Assembly: GCA_023376005.1 (NCBI GenBank)
Contig: CM042179.1
Location: forward strand, 19,184,419-19,248,418
Reading direction: 5' to 3'
DNA: 64,000 nt
DNA from: Doryteuthis pealeii
Lineage: Eukaryota > Mollusca > Cephalopoda > Myopsida > Loliginidae
A model generated the notes under the pieces. The model searched no databases and was not told where the DNA came from. It worked only from the letters and a program-made list of their open reading frames with translations. The number at the start of each line of letters is the position of its first letter. Positions within the stretch are counted from its first letter, which is position 1. The position numbers and the translations under genes are program-made. Shown piece by piece: positions 42,361-54,973 of the stretch.

Positions 42361-43361
42361 AAACTGTGTAAATTCTAATACTCATTTACAGTTAACATTT
42401 TTTTTTTCTCATAAACTTAATGTGTTGGTCTTATTGGGAAATAAATATAACTTTGACAAGTAGGAGAGAAAATGTTAAGTGCAAAAGATTTCAACAAGCT
42501 CTTTTCAACAATATAATGGGTTTAAACTAGCAGTAAAGATTTATTGAGTAAAATAAAATAAAAATCCTTAGTGGTGTTGCAATGGGTTGTTAAATTTGAT
42601 AGATTTAGCTGAGCTTTACTACTTTAAAGTTGGTTAAAAACTGCATTTTTGTACCAATCTTATAATTTTTTTCCATTGTCAGTGAAAGGGCTTTTTAAAA
42701 TACTCACTGATGTTAAACTGGATGTTTATGAGTTATGAACAGTCAGTAAATCTTTTGTGGATTTAACTTTTTATAATGATTATTGTTTGTGTAGGTTCAA
42801 CATAATTTTTTTGACAAAAGACATAAAACTTCTAAAGAAAAAAGTAACAGATTTTGTTTCACTAAAATATTTTTCCATTTAATTAAACATTTTTCTGGAT
42901 ATATAATCATTCATACTTACTTTAGATGAAAAATCCAGACCTGCAAACAAAAACTGATTAGCTTAGTTTATGAATATGAAATAAAATTCTTTTCAACTTA
43001 AAATTAAAACTTTTCTTGGTTTTTGCTAGCAAGATAATTTCTTGAATTATAAATAAGAGAAAAGAAAAACAAATTTTCATTATTATAAGAATTGGATTAT
43101 TTTAAAGTCATTGTTTACATTTGACAAATCTACCAAAAATAAGTATCATATAAAAATGATTTTTTTAAATTGAATTTTAGTAGGTGTACCTAAACTATCT
43201 TTAGCTTTGTCGAAAAATATCTCCGCATTTATTCTATAATCTCTTTGTCCAAACTGTCTTAGAATTTACAAAATTTTTTGAGGTTTCATGTTTCTGTATG
43301 TAAAGAAACTTTCAGATCAAAATATTTCCAATTTGTAGATTGTTTTAAAAAGATCATAAAG
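42360..43361. other. No gene recognised
   Basis: A/T-rich, with no open frame above 60 codons and no recognised repeat. Confidence 0.5.

Positions 43362-43430
<69 letters not shown>
43362..43430. repeat. (GT)n-(AT)n microsatellite
   Basis: GTGTGT followed by about 50 bp of AT. Confidence 0.95.
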
Positions 43431-43431
<1 letters not shown>

Positions 43432-43494
43432 GCAACGAATAAAAGTTTATTTATGCTCTATTTTTTTTTTGCATCTACCTCCCATGTGTTTGTG

Positions 43495-44165
43495 TCAATA
43501 TGGCATATCCTCATAACTCTCCTGCAGACATCTTTAAATCGTAGGTGTAGTCTACCAACTGATCGGGGAGCCTTTTACTAATTCGCCGTACAAAAGATTT
43601 TTTGGATGTGTCCAAGCCAGCAAAGGTGCCTCTCGCAGAGAATAGAGAATGTGCAGACATCTGCACACTCCAGCACGACTGTTGGGCACTTTATCCTGCC
43701 AGCGAATGTGTAGAATACATTGTAGACATCGGAGATGGAAACTATTGAGTTTCCTTTTGTAGCTTGTATATGTTGTCCACGCTTCGCTACTGTAGAGAAG
43801 TGTACTGAGAACACACACTTTGTACACACAGCTTTGTTTTTTTGGTGAGACTGGCATTATTCCAGACTCTCTTACTCAGTTTGGCCACAACTGCTGCTGC
43901 TTTTGCTATTCTCCTGTTGACTTCAGAATCAAAGTAGACTGAATTGGTAATTGTGGACCCAAGGTACTTGAAATTCTCCACGGATTCAAGGTTGCACCCA
44001 TCAATATTGATGTTTAGAGGCGAGTCCATCTTTTGTGCCATGACTTTGGTCTTACTTAGACTTATGGAAAGTCCAAACTCCTTACAAGCTATTGCAGGCC
44101 TTCTTCAGTGTGTAACGTCAAGGCTGCGTCGTCAGCAAATAGCATTTCAAAAAATGGAAAAATTT
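43495..44165 (-). pseudogene. RTE-like LINE, RT C-terminus
   Basis: The minus strand has ADDAALT (RT catalytic region) near 44130, ESVENFKYLGSTITNSV, SEVNRRIAKAAAVVAKLSKRVW and, after a shift near 43830, CVLSTLLYSSEAWTTY, NSFHLRCLQCILHIRWQDKV and KNLLYGELVKG. This order is the post-active-site part of RTE-like RTs. One or two frameshifts. Confidence 0.87.
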
Positions 44166-44299
44166 AATTTAATAAATTTATGTATTTAAGGTAATACCAA
44201 TTAATATATTTAATCTGATAAAATAAATCCATATCATTTTTGAAAATACACCTGATTGCTTTAAATATCATGCATCTAAGTTATGTCCCTTGCAAATCA

Positions 44300-44660
44300 T
44301 GGTTACCTTGTGATGATTATTTACTGTATTCTGTTGCTGTAGTAATTTGGAACATCCTTACAGCAGCATTCAGTCCTTCATTTGAAGCCACTCGTTCTTT
44401 CCTTAGCTCCCTTAGTTGCTTGCCAGATCTTAGGACCTCCAGTCCTGCAAGTTTGTGTAGTTGTGGCCCTTTCATTGACCCTATTACAGTAAATTCCAGG
44501 GATTTGTGTGCAGGTGCTTCTTCGAGCATCCGTAGCACATGACCAAACATAGATCACCATAATTGTGCCATCCTTGTTGATGGAATGATTTTGGACATCT
44601 TGTACAGAGCCTTGTTTAAGATTAGATTGTTTGGCTATCAGTGTCTGGTGATTGTTATTA
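44300..44660 (-). pseudogene. LINE C-terminal fragment
   Basis: The minus-strand frame 44550-44317 reads MFGHVLRMLEEAPAHKSLEF then VIGSMKG. The FGHVLRM-x2-x-PA-K block is common at the C-terminus of LINE RTs. It is close to, but separate from, the RTE fragment at 43495. Confidence 0.65.
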
Positions 44661-46460
44661 GATGTTTACGGTGACAAGCGTTCAAGTTTATTCATAGTTG
44701 CCTTTGTAGTTGATCAGTTGTTAGAATTGTACATCATCAAATACACATGTTGCATCATATAGGCAGGCTTTTTTTATTTTTTATTTGAGGAATTTTTGAT
44801 CCATGGATCCATATTTTTAGGAAAAAAATGTTATTCATTACATAAGCAACTGCTATGTCAGCAGCTGAATTCTTAGATTCTTTCTCTTCCATCAATCTTC
44901 ATCTCCCCTAAGGTGTTTCATTTTCACCCAGGTTGTGTATCCTCGTTCATGTCTGTGTTTCTGTGATTATGGGGAGAAATGTTTTAAGTGCTTTCTTATC
45001 CTCATCTATGAAGTCCACATCATCTTCATATTCCAACTCTAGTGGTATACCTAGTGATTAAATAGGGAGATCAGGTTATGTAAAGCATCTTTATACAGAC
45101 AACAGAGCATCAGCAAGGTAGCATGTGAGAAGCACAGGAAAAAGACAATCTCTGTTGTCCAAAATTTAGCAGAATAGGCTGTTTTAATGTGAACCCTTAG
45201 TTTGGAATATGCTAGCAGTAATCTAACTAGTCACCTCTTATCCTCAGCCAGCTTTGTGTAGCAACTCCAAGATCTTTGATCTTTTAATAGTGTCTAAGGT
45301 TTGGGATATGGTCTATGCCCATTTTGAAGAAATTCATGCATTTGGACAAATCCATAAAAGTATGCATGTGGACAGGATCTTTCATATGCTGTTTAAAAAT
45401 ACAAAGTCACAGTGTACTTAGTGGTTTCTTGGGTTTGGGTTGTGTGATTAAGGTACCTGAGTATTTGAACAACACCACTTGATTGAATCCAATACAGAGT
45501 TGATGATAGAATCAATTAAGGGTGATAACATGGTGAATGTCCATTTTGCAAGGTTTTGACAGCCTTCCATACTTTGTAATAAACAAGGGAGTTAACAAGT
45601 AAAAAAAAAAAAAATTGCAGTAATTTTCTACTTGAAAATTATAAATAGGAGTGTCAAATTTTGTGTGCTATTTTGGGACTTTCCACTTGTTGCTTTCAAT
45701 GACAATATTAAATTAATTTTATTTTTATTTTTTATTTTTTTTTTTACTGCATCAATTTTGTTTTGATAAGCAAAAAAGAATTTAATCATTCAGGCTAACA
45801 TTTCATAGTCTACCTTCTTCTACAGAAACAAATGCATTCTTATTTTTAGGTACATAATTCATTTGTTTAGATGTTTCTCTTATTAATGGTTTTAGAGCTG
45901 GGTGTCAAGATTCCTGCTAACTGAAGTTATCTAGTAGTTTTTAAAAAATCTGACCTGTACGGAGTAAAACATGTACAACTGTTCTCCCAGCATGTGCATG
46001 AAACACATGAAAAAAAATTTAGTGGCATGAAATCCTATATTAATTCTGTTTTATGCAACTATTGGGATCCTTTCATATTACTCCCCATCTCAATTGCATA
46101 GTTTATGATACAGCTTTGATTCTATTTAAAAAAAACAAAAAAACAGCTTATTTCCACATGATATAACATGGATTAATATCCACTGATTATAATGGACTAT
46201 TTAGTTATAATTAACAATATTTTACTTCACATACATTTGATATTTTCAAATCCTGATCCATAGCTTAAAATAATGGTCATAAGCAAAATTTAAAACGTTT
46301 GCTAGTCCTGTGTTTGAAAGATCAATAGTGTTACTAATTAATTTGCCATGACACTATTGACAGTTTACTTTTTCTCTGGTATTATTGTGCTGCCAACAAA
46401 GCCATCTGATGAAGGGTTTGTTGGTGGCATAGCTATTTTTGTTTGATATATATTTATTAC
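44660..46460. other. No gene recognised; possible LINE traces
   Basis: Mixed sequence with no open frame. A tail-like CATCTGATGAAGGGTTTGTT at 46401 resembles the R2-like element 3' UTR at 16925. Confidence 0.4.
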
Positions 46461-48773
46461 AATATTATGTATTAATTATATTATATTATTAGCAAAAATT
46501 AGAAAGACCAACAAAACTAAAGAATGCACATGAAAAGATTACACATTTTTATATATTTTAATTTAATTCGATATGGAATTAACTAAATTAGATAGTAAAG
46601 AATAAAATTAATTTCTTTTTTATGGATTTCTTTTAAGATTTATTAAAATAATATCAAACAATAAGAAATAAATTATACTAAAGAAATATTTATTAGAATC
46701 AATTTTTTCATGCAAATCAGCCTTCCTGTTATATACTAAAAGTACCGGGTCCATGACTGGATTAAAAGGATGGAACACCAGGGAGTAAGAAATAGGTGTA
46801 AGAGGAAAATAATTTAGAAAATTCCTTATTAGATTCAAAAATATTTGCTAAGAATTCTCGTATTACAATGTTTGTTTATTCTAGTAATGTTATTTTTCTT
46901 AAAATATTAAAAAATATGACCTAAACTCAATCATACTTTTATTTATTTTATTTGTAGTGATTTTTCTCTTTTTGTAGTTTTAAAAACAATATTTTCCTTT
47001 GAATTGATGCAAAAAGTCTTTTCTTCAATTTTCTTAAAAGAATTAAAACAATCTAAAAAAAAAAAAAAAACCCAAAAAACAATGATTAATTTTATCTAAT
47101 ATTTAAAAATTATATTAAAAACCAGAATCTGTTAAAGATTAATGGTTCTGCGAATACAGAAAATTGGACTCCCTCTAATCATTAGGAATGTTCAAAATGC
47201 AGAGAGAAAACTCATTACAAAAATTTTTTTTTTTTTTTTTGAGTTTTAAGAAAATAACTTAAATTTTCAAATAACATTTTTTGGGTCTTGACATTTTTGA
47301 ATTTAAAATTTTTCAAATTTTTATGTGGTTTTCTGGACTTATCTTTCTAGAAATGTAAAAAGTTAAGGACTGTAAATGTTTTCTTTTTTTTTTTTAATTA
47401 ATGAGCAACACACACAATCCTAACATTTTTCAACTTTTGTTTTAATAAAATAACCTATTAAGTCATTAATAAAGTGTTGAAAATTTCATTAAAATTGAAC
47501 AATTCCCTGATTTTTGGTAATTGTTTTAAAATTAAAAAAAATCTTTAAGAAATTTATTACCTCTCTTAAAATTGCACATGCCTACTAATCATAATTACAC
47601 AATAGAAGGAATGATTTCCTTAGAAAGAAAAAAAAATACTAAATTAAAAACTGCAACAAAAAACTGTATCAAAAAAAAAAAAAAAACCCCAAAAAACAAA
47701 CTGAAATTGATACCAAAATAAATTGCTAAACTGCCCAAGTCTAATTCTTTAACACCTTAGAAACTAAAATACAACTCAGATGTTGACTTTGTAAATTACT
47801 TGTTTCCAAATATGACATTTTCAAGATATTCTCTCTTGCCACATAAAATAAATACTTCATAAAGGCTGTTATTTTGGATGCTCAAAGTTCTGTCAACTGC
47901 ATCAGTTGACAAAACTTTGAGCATTGGTAGGGGGTTAATATTTGGTTTTAAGTAAGGGTAATAAAAGATTTGTAGTCATGTGTAAAGATAGCAATAACAG
48001 CTCATTTCGTAAAATCGTTGGACATAGATAATTTTTCGCCTTACTTAAAAAATATTTATACGAAAGATCTTTGCATAAACTGTCCATATTTGTTTGCCCT
48101 TGGATTATACATTTTGGTGAGAAAAACTGAAATTAAGAACTATTAATTATTCTTAATTTTAGGTACATTTTATAAAAAAACTCTTAATTTATTTTTCTTG
48201 TTTACAGTAATTTTACTTCATGATTGCCGTACTACTGATTTATCCTTAAAAATTCCCACTTGTAAAATTTGACATTAAAACGAAATTGGCAAATACTTTT
48301 TATTTTCTCACCATTTTGTTTTGCTGACTTTATGTATTTACTTTTATTACAAAAGTTTTTTTTTTTTTTTTTGATAACTGAAACAAATAGATATGAGACC
48401 TCATGTTGTGTCCCTCCCCCTCTTTTATTTGAAAATATTCTATGCTAGAATATAAAATAGATTTCCTAAGTGTCATATGTGTATTTTTTTTCCATTTATT
48501 TTGTAAACAAATAGATTTCACATTTATTTTCTAGAAAAAAATAGTCAAATGTTCTTATTGTATTTTTGCTCAATCTTACAATTGATAAAATTTAATTTTA
48601 TTAAAATCTGAGTCTTTTTCAACTGTGTTTTCTTGGATAAGGTCGCTCAGTAGTAATAGCACTACATCGAACGGTTTCGTAAAATATTTGTGTGGTTTTA
48701 TGGTATATAGATTAAACTGAAAAATTTTTTTTTTTTGGTTAAACCACCCATCTCTAGTGTGTGTGTGTGTGTG

Positions 48774-48804
<31 letters not shown>

Positions 48805-49679
48805 CATATATTATAGATATAATGTGAGCATTTGATGTATATCTTTGTCTTGATATTAGGCATAGAATTTGATCTTATATTCCTTCTATTATTTTTAATT
48901 ATTGTTTAAAAAAAAAAAAAAATTTATGCTTAACTAAACATTAGCAATAATCAAAGAATATTCATCTGAACTTTCTGAGGGGCAAACAAGAAGTGAATGT
49001 TTTCACTAGTGTTCATGGTTAACATTGATCAGTTGATTTTTTTTATTTTTATTTTTTTTTCTCCACTTAAGTTGCCAACAGAGTTCATGCGGTTTTAAAA
49101 AAATGTCAGAACTTGAGAAAACAAGACTCTTTTCTATTGGGACACCACTAAGTCATTAATGGTATGAAATATTTAGTACAGTGTAATACATAGGACATAT
49201 ATTTGTATCTACTCCATATTTAGTTTTGTAAATATGGATTGCATTATCTGAAATATTTATTCACACATTTATATGAATTAGAATGTTTAACCTTCTGCTA
49301 GCAAGTTACTTATTGGGAGGAAAAAAGACCATTTATCATAATACACACAATTGTTTAAAGCTTGGCCATTTTGAAACTTAATGATTTTCATGAACATGGT
49401 TTTAATATAATGGTTCAATTTGAATATTCATTTTACCTTTATTCTAATATAATTTTAGAGGAATTAAAAAATAATTGATCAGTTAAATTTTATTTCTTAT
49501 ACTTTTATTAGTTTTGTACTGCTGTTTGATATCTTTTAGTTATTTTTGCAAGTAAGTTGCATAAAAATTTAGTTGGGATTGTTATTTTTTTTTTTTAAAG
49601 ACCCCCCCCCCCCAAATCCCCATCATATTTAATTTTAAGCCATGAAGAATTTAAATTTGTTTTATTTCTTCTAATCTAG
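46460..49679. other. A/T-rich intron or intergenic DNA
   Basis: No exon found. Contains T and A runs, a stretch at 47310-47540 related to repeats X and F (CTAGAAATGTAAAAAG; TGAAAATTTCATTAAAATTG, an arm of F) and a (GT)n-(AT)n tract at 48758-48804. Probably the upstream intron of UBE2K, since the earlier UBE2K exons are not in view. Confidence 0.5.
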
Positions 49680-49762
49680 GTTCGATTTGTTACCAGGATC
49701 TGGCATCCAAATATTAGTTCTGTAACTGGAGCTATTTGTTTAGATATACTCAAGGACCAATG
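49680..49762 (+). CDS. UBE2K: UBE2K-like ubiquitin-conjugating enzyme, catalytic exon
   Basis: Exon of 83 nt with acceptor TCTAATCTAG ending 49679 and donor GTGAGT at 49763. It encodes VRFVTRIWHPNISSVTGAIC then LDILKDQ and two bases of Trp. The HPN motif and catalytic Cys (codon 49737-49739, GAICLDILKDQW) are the UBC-fold active site of UBE2K/HIP2, an E2 that carries ubiquitin as a thioester and builds Lys48 chains in cytosol and nucleus. Earlier exons coding the N-terminal ~65 residues were not found. Confidence 0.95.
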
Positions 49763-50431
49763 GTGAGTATGTCTTTTGACTTAAATGCCCAATTTTGATA
49801 AAATTTTAGTTAAGCAACTTTCAAATTAGTCTTGTAAACTTTATCTATTAGTTGTATTTTTATATCAGAATACATCTGTATGTAATGTCTTAGCACAAAA
49901 AGTTAAAAAAAATTGCTTAAAATAAAATCACTTAATGTAAATATATTTTTCAAAAGCAGCCTCCTTAAAACTAATCTGATTAAAAAAAATTTTTTTTTAA
50001 TATCCACTTTGTAAGATCCATTTCATAATGGTTTACAATTAAACTACATGAAAGTATTTTTATTGCTCAACACAAATTGCTATTTTTTTCTTCCTTCATT
50101 CTTTTGCTTGTAGATTTGTTGGTTTCTCACTGTAAAAGTGAAATAGAAAGTGCTATATTCAAATATAGAATTGACCTACTTTTTGCTCAGTTTCCTTTTC
50201 TCCTCTCATTCTTTTTGCCATAGTTGCTCTTAATTTTATCATTGGCTTAATCTTAACTCCCTTTTCTTTCTAGCTTCAACCTGCATTTGTTGGGAATAAA
50301 CTTTTATACTTGATTTGGAAATTTAGTAAAATGTGTATATTTAAAAAAAAAAATGATTGAGGTAATCAGAAACTTTGACTTCCACGCATGTATATGTAAA
50401 CTTTTAATAAAACTTTAAAATTATTATTCAG

Positions 50432-50595
50432 GGCAGCTGCTATGACCCTTCGGACAGTTCTGTTATCACTGCAAGCCTTATTAGCAGCTGCTGAGCCTGA
50501 TGATCCACAGGATGCTGTAGTAGCAAGACAGTACAAGGAAAGGCAGGATGTCTTTCTAAAAACAGCTACGCATTGGACAAATGTATATGCGGGCG
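50432..50595 (+). CDS. UBE2K: UBE2K-like, C-terminal UBC-fold exon
   Basis: A 164-nt exon after ATTATTCAG (ends 50431), with donor GTAAGC at 50596. It completes the Trp codon and encodes AAAMTLRTVLLSLQALLAAA, then EPDDPQDAVVARQYKERQDV and FLKTATHWTNVYAGG. The LRTVLLSLQALL-EPDDPQDAVVA segment is nearly invariant in UBE2K orthologues. The ATG at 50442 is internal. Phase matches both neighbours. Confidence 0.95.
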
Positions 50596-51150
50596 GTAAG
50601 CTTACTTGCTTTTGTTATATTTGTAAAGAAATATTTGAAATGCGCATAATCAGCAATAAATGATCTTTTAAATATATCTTAAAACAGGAAATAGATTTAA
50701 TTTCTTTTCTAATTGAAATATAACTTTATTTTCCATATTGGTGTTGTTAGTATAACTGTCTGAAGTCTTTACTACTTTGTTTATTGCTCAGAGTGAAATG
50801 ATTAAGTTGGTTGAAGTTGCTGCAAAAATTCCCTTAATCCAGGTAACTTAAACCACTTCCATTGACAAAAAAAATAGGTGTCTTATTATCTAACTGGATT
50901 TACAAGAGAACTAGATACTAATAAAATTTCTTGTTTAAATTAACATCTGAATAGTTAACTTTGAAAAGAGTTGGAATCCATATTCTTTGAATTATGAATA
51001 TCTTTTCTGTACAAAAATATTTATTTGCAAGTATTTTTTAAAATTAAAGTTCTTAGTAATTCTGTGGATTTTTTCCTTTGTTATAATGTATCAGTAGTTT
51101 AAAAAAATTCTTCCAATTAGCATGTTTTGAAATTTCATTTCAAATAAAGT

Positions 51151-51281
51151 AAAAGCTAAACAACAAAACTTATGCAATTTTTAAAATATAAAATGAAAAT
51201 TGCCAAGACCATTATTATAATGGTCTTGGCAATTTTCATTTTATATTAAAAAAATTGCATAAGTTTTGTCGCTTAGCTTTT
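51151..51281. repeat. 64-bp-arm hairpin in a UBE2K intron
   Basis: 51151-51214 and 51218-51281 are inverted repeats with about four mismatches and a loop of about 3 nt (ACCATTA ... TAATGGT at the centre). It is too long and symmetric for chance. It could be a palindromic MITE or a hairpin RNA precursor. No target duplication is clear. Confidence 0.85.
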
Positions 51282-51511
51282 GTTTATAGGACAAGGAATT
51301 CTCATGAAAAGGATAAATTTATTGAAAATCAGTTATTAAAGTAAGCATGGCAGTGTCATTATACAAACTAAATTCATAATATAGATTGTTGAAATTTTAT
51401 TGATTTCTTTAAAAACGAAAAAAAAATGATTGATTTCTTTCGTTGAACCCTTTTCCAAAAAATCTTATAAATACATGTCTATAAAATTTGGTTAATTTAT
51501 ACTTTTGTAAG

Positions 51512-51576
51512 GGCCTAATCATGCGGATGATTTAGAAGACAAGGTTCGACAGTTAACAAATATGGGATTTGAGGAG
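51512..51576 (+). CDS. UBE2K: UBE2K-like, linker and start of UBA domain
   Basis: A 65-nt exon after TTTTGTAAG, with donor GTAAGT at 51577. Encodes GPNHADDLEDKVRQLTNMGF then EE. M-G-F with its preceding helix is the first turn of the C-terminal UBA domain that distinguishes UBE2K from other E2s. The final exon(s) with the rest of UBA were not identified downstream, so the gene extends past 51576 by an unknown distance. Confidence 0.88.
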
Positions 51577-52419
51577 GTAAGTAAAATACTTATCTTTTAA
51601 ATAATTAAATTTTAAAAGAAATAGAAATAAAAAAAATTTTTTTTCACTTTCCAATTTCTTGCTTTGTTGATGAACATTTCAAATGAAAAAACAAATAGTA
51701 TCTTAAGTTTATGGAAGTTAAGTTCTATAAACTCTTGCTTTAAAAAATATATATATATCTTTATAAATTATAGATTTATACATTTTTATTTTATTTTACC
51801 AAATAGTTTTATCATGATGCTTGTGTAAATATTAGATATTGACATAATGTTGTAATAAAAAGTGAGATGGAGTAAATGGTGGTGGTGGTGGTGGGGGGGC
51901 ATGCACATATCATTTCTTAGCTTGAAAAGTATTTAGTTATCTTATTAAAGTTTCATTTCTATTTTTCAACCTGGTCTACTGAATTGATTTTCCTTCTGGC
52001 AACCAATAAACAAAAGTAATTTGGTTATTTGGAATCTGTCCTTCAGATATGCCACAGACATTTTCCATTGCATTCGAGGAGTGGAACCTGTAAAAACACT
52101 TAAGCTTTAAGTTTCTTGCACCTACTATATTAAAAAAAAAGTAGTGGAGTAATAGATATCATTGTAGGAAATGGACACAGTGACCACTTCAAATCCAGGA
52201 TGAGGCAGTTAGCATAGTGCTAATACTCTTGGGAGAGGTATGATTCCAGCAATGGGTAAATAGTAGGGCAGGCTGAGCTCTTTAGCCTTTGTATGGCAAC
52301 CAGTCTAGGAGAAGGAAAACTCTGAATTCAGGTACTTTGCATACAAAAACTAGGAGCATTTGCATTTGTGTCACTAAAATTTCAAATCATTGACACCTAT
52401 GCATATGACATGTGTAGGG

Positions 52420-52560
52420 TTCCCACGTGTCCTGGAAAATGTCAATTTTCCAGTACTGGAAAAAGGTGTTTTTTGTAAAAAAAAAAAAAAAAAAAAAATC
52501 CTGGAAAAATTTTGTAATTTGTCCTGGAAAATTTCAATTATCTGAGACAAAATTAATGTT
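52420..52560. repeat. CCTGGAAAAT-type interspersed repeat
   Basis: TCCTGGAAAATTTC occurs in several diverged repeats around an A22 run, preceded by AGGGTTCCCACGTG. A related block lies at 57310-57400 with GGTAACCCTGATGTGG. Confidence 0.55.
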
Positions 52561-52599
52561 ACAGTTAACAAATATAAGTAGTAAAATAACAAGGACGGT

Positions 52600-53830
52600 G
52601 TTTTTTTTTTTTTTTTTTTTAACGTTCACCGAATCTACCCAAATTTCCCAAATTAGTCATGAATATTCATTAAACAGTAAAAATGCTACTGATTGGGTGG
52701 GTACTTGTTGATTTCATCCGATGAAGTTTCCCTTTCCTCATATAGTGATATTTTTATTTATTTTTATGTGACACTGAACATGAACAAAACAAGAATTTGT
52801 CATAGTCAGACTACTTTAATGAGATATTTGTTATTTAAAAAATAAATTCCATTTTACAAGACGTAAAATTTTGTCAAATTCAGAACATTTAACTTTAATA
52901 TTTTCTTTATGATCATGTTTAGCAGTGTTTAATCGATTAAAATGATTTAATTTTTAGAAAAAAGTAAATATTTTAGCAAGGCTTAAAATTTATTTTAAGG
53001 GAATATTTTATCGGTAAGTCAGTCAAATAATTTTCACAGAAATTCGACATAAAACAACATCTCCACAATTGAATTGACATAATTTTAATTTTATCATCAC
53101 AAATACCATTTAGAAGAAATTTTGGATAAAATGCTCAGATAAAGTTTATTTGAAGAAGTGAGCTAAATTCAATTAATTTTTTTCCAGAATAGCACTCGTG
53201 TAAAATAGGGAAAATTAAAGAATGTTTTTTACTTGTATAGAATAGCGAGCACTCAAAATTTTGACTGAAAATAATTTTTTTTTTTAAATTACGCAGTAAC
53301 GTCATACTAACATTTAAGAATTACATAAAATTAATGTTCATTCAAAAAAGATTTTATTAAACATTTTTTTATTAAAAAGTTTTTATTAAACATAAACGTT
53401 GGTCTGCCCCTCCCCAGACCCCTAGTAAGTCTTCAAGCATATGACGCTTGAACAAATTTTTTTTTTTTTTTTTTTCATCAAATGTCAATTTCATCTGTGT
53501 TAAAGTAACTCCTTTTTACAATGTAAATAGCGAACTCCGGACTTCTGCTGCCCTAATTTACTGTTTTTACTTTCTAATGTCAGGCTTAATTCCAGCCAAA
53601 CATAGATATTTTCTGAATCGTCAAAATAATGTAGATATTTTACAATGTCTCCACCCCACCCACCAGCTTTTTATCAGCAAATCGATTTAGATATTTTACC
53701 CACTCCACTTAATTTTTTTTTTTTTTTTCAATGAATTTTACAAAACACAAATTCAAATGTCAAATATTAGGTACTGCTAGTTTTGGCCTCACAGACGTAT
53801 TTTAATAAATAATTCCTTCGATTGGAGAGA
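52600..53830. other. A/T-rich, no gene
   Basis: T runs at 52600, 53458 and 53710. A block at 53651-53712 (TTTTTATCAGCAAATCGA...) is inverted at 56400-56447, so 53.65-56.45 kb is flanked by inverted copies. Confidence 0.5.
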
Positions 53831-54740
53831 AAAAAAAAAAATCAAAATTCAGTCTCGATATTTATCTATGAATGTTATAATGTATTGGTTATTTTATTTC
53901 AAAACTTTCTGATTTTTTTTCTGGTCACTTAAGTTTGACCCTCCCCTTATTTTTGGGGCGCAAAATATCGGTGAGGTTATATAAAGTTGAAACTAATTAT
54001 AGTATAGATAAAAGGACAAAAGACGAAGGTGTGAATAGAAGGAAAAAAAAATTAAGGGAGCTATCCTGGTAGAAAATAAGTACCGAAATTTGGATATTAA
54101 AATTTAAAATAAAGACTAAGAAATAATTTTTGGACGTCTTTCTTATAATTGGCTATTATTTTATAAAAAAAAAAATTATACGATATTTGTTCTGTTTAGT
54201 GTGTGTGTGTGTGGGGGGGGCTACATTTTCAATAGATTTTCTACAAAAAATATTAGATGATGATAATAAACTAAAGTGATTATTAAATATATATTTGTTT
54301 TTAGAATCTAAAAATTTGAAATTTAAAATTAGGTTTTCATATTTTTATATTTATTTACCATAGCAGAAATACCTAATTAAATCAAAGTTTTGAAATAAAA
54401 TAACTGATGCATTATAAAATTCATTCATCAATATTGAAAATTTCATTAAAATTGGATAATTCCCTTTTTTGGTAATTTCTTTTTTTTCAATCAGGTGTTA
54501 AATTTTTTTTGTAAAATACGGATTTTATGGCAACTTTCGCAGCATTTACAGCCATGTTTAAGATATATTTGAGCAAAACTGACCAAAAAAATAGTTTAAG
54601 ATTTATTAAAAATAAATTACATGTGTAATATTATTTTTCTTTTTGACTAATGCTCATTATATTACTACTGTTCGACTTGCCCTTAAATAATTGATTTAAT
54701 TAATTTTAATTCGTTTTTAAAATGAAAAGCAGACAACATT
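53830..54740 (+). repeat. Foldback repeat F, copy 2
   Basis: Same order as copy 1. Left arm has ATGTTATAATGTATTGG and CAAAACTTTCTGATTTTT. Core has TTTGACCCTCCCC and GGGGCGCAAAATATC. Right arm has TGATGCATTATAAAATTC and TGAAAATTTCATTAAAATTG. Extension runs to 54740. Confidence 0.78.
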
Positions 54741-54900
54741 TTGGCAGTGCCTAAATTACAGTATGAATAAAATGACAAAATACCGAAAAATTATTTTAAA
54801 GGAGCACCTCTTGCAGAAAATAAGTACTGAAAATCTGAAGATTAAATGTAAAAAAAAAATATAAAAAAAAAATGTTGGTAGATTTTTTATTTTATTTTTT

Positions 54901-54973
<73 letters not shown>

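Noticed and set aside
43944..44542. Plus-strand frames of 81-100 aa
   Set aside because: Antisense of the RTE-like RT fragments on the minus strand.
48650..48690. tRNA-like text (GGTCGCTCAGTAGTAATAGC) as a tRNA or SINE head
   Set aside because: Resembles a B-region by words only; no acceptor or anticodon stem pairing.
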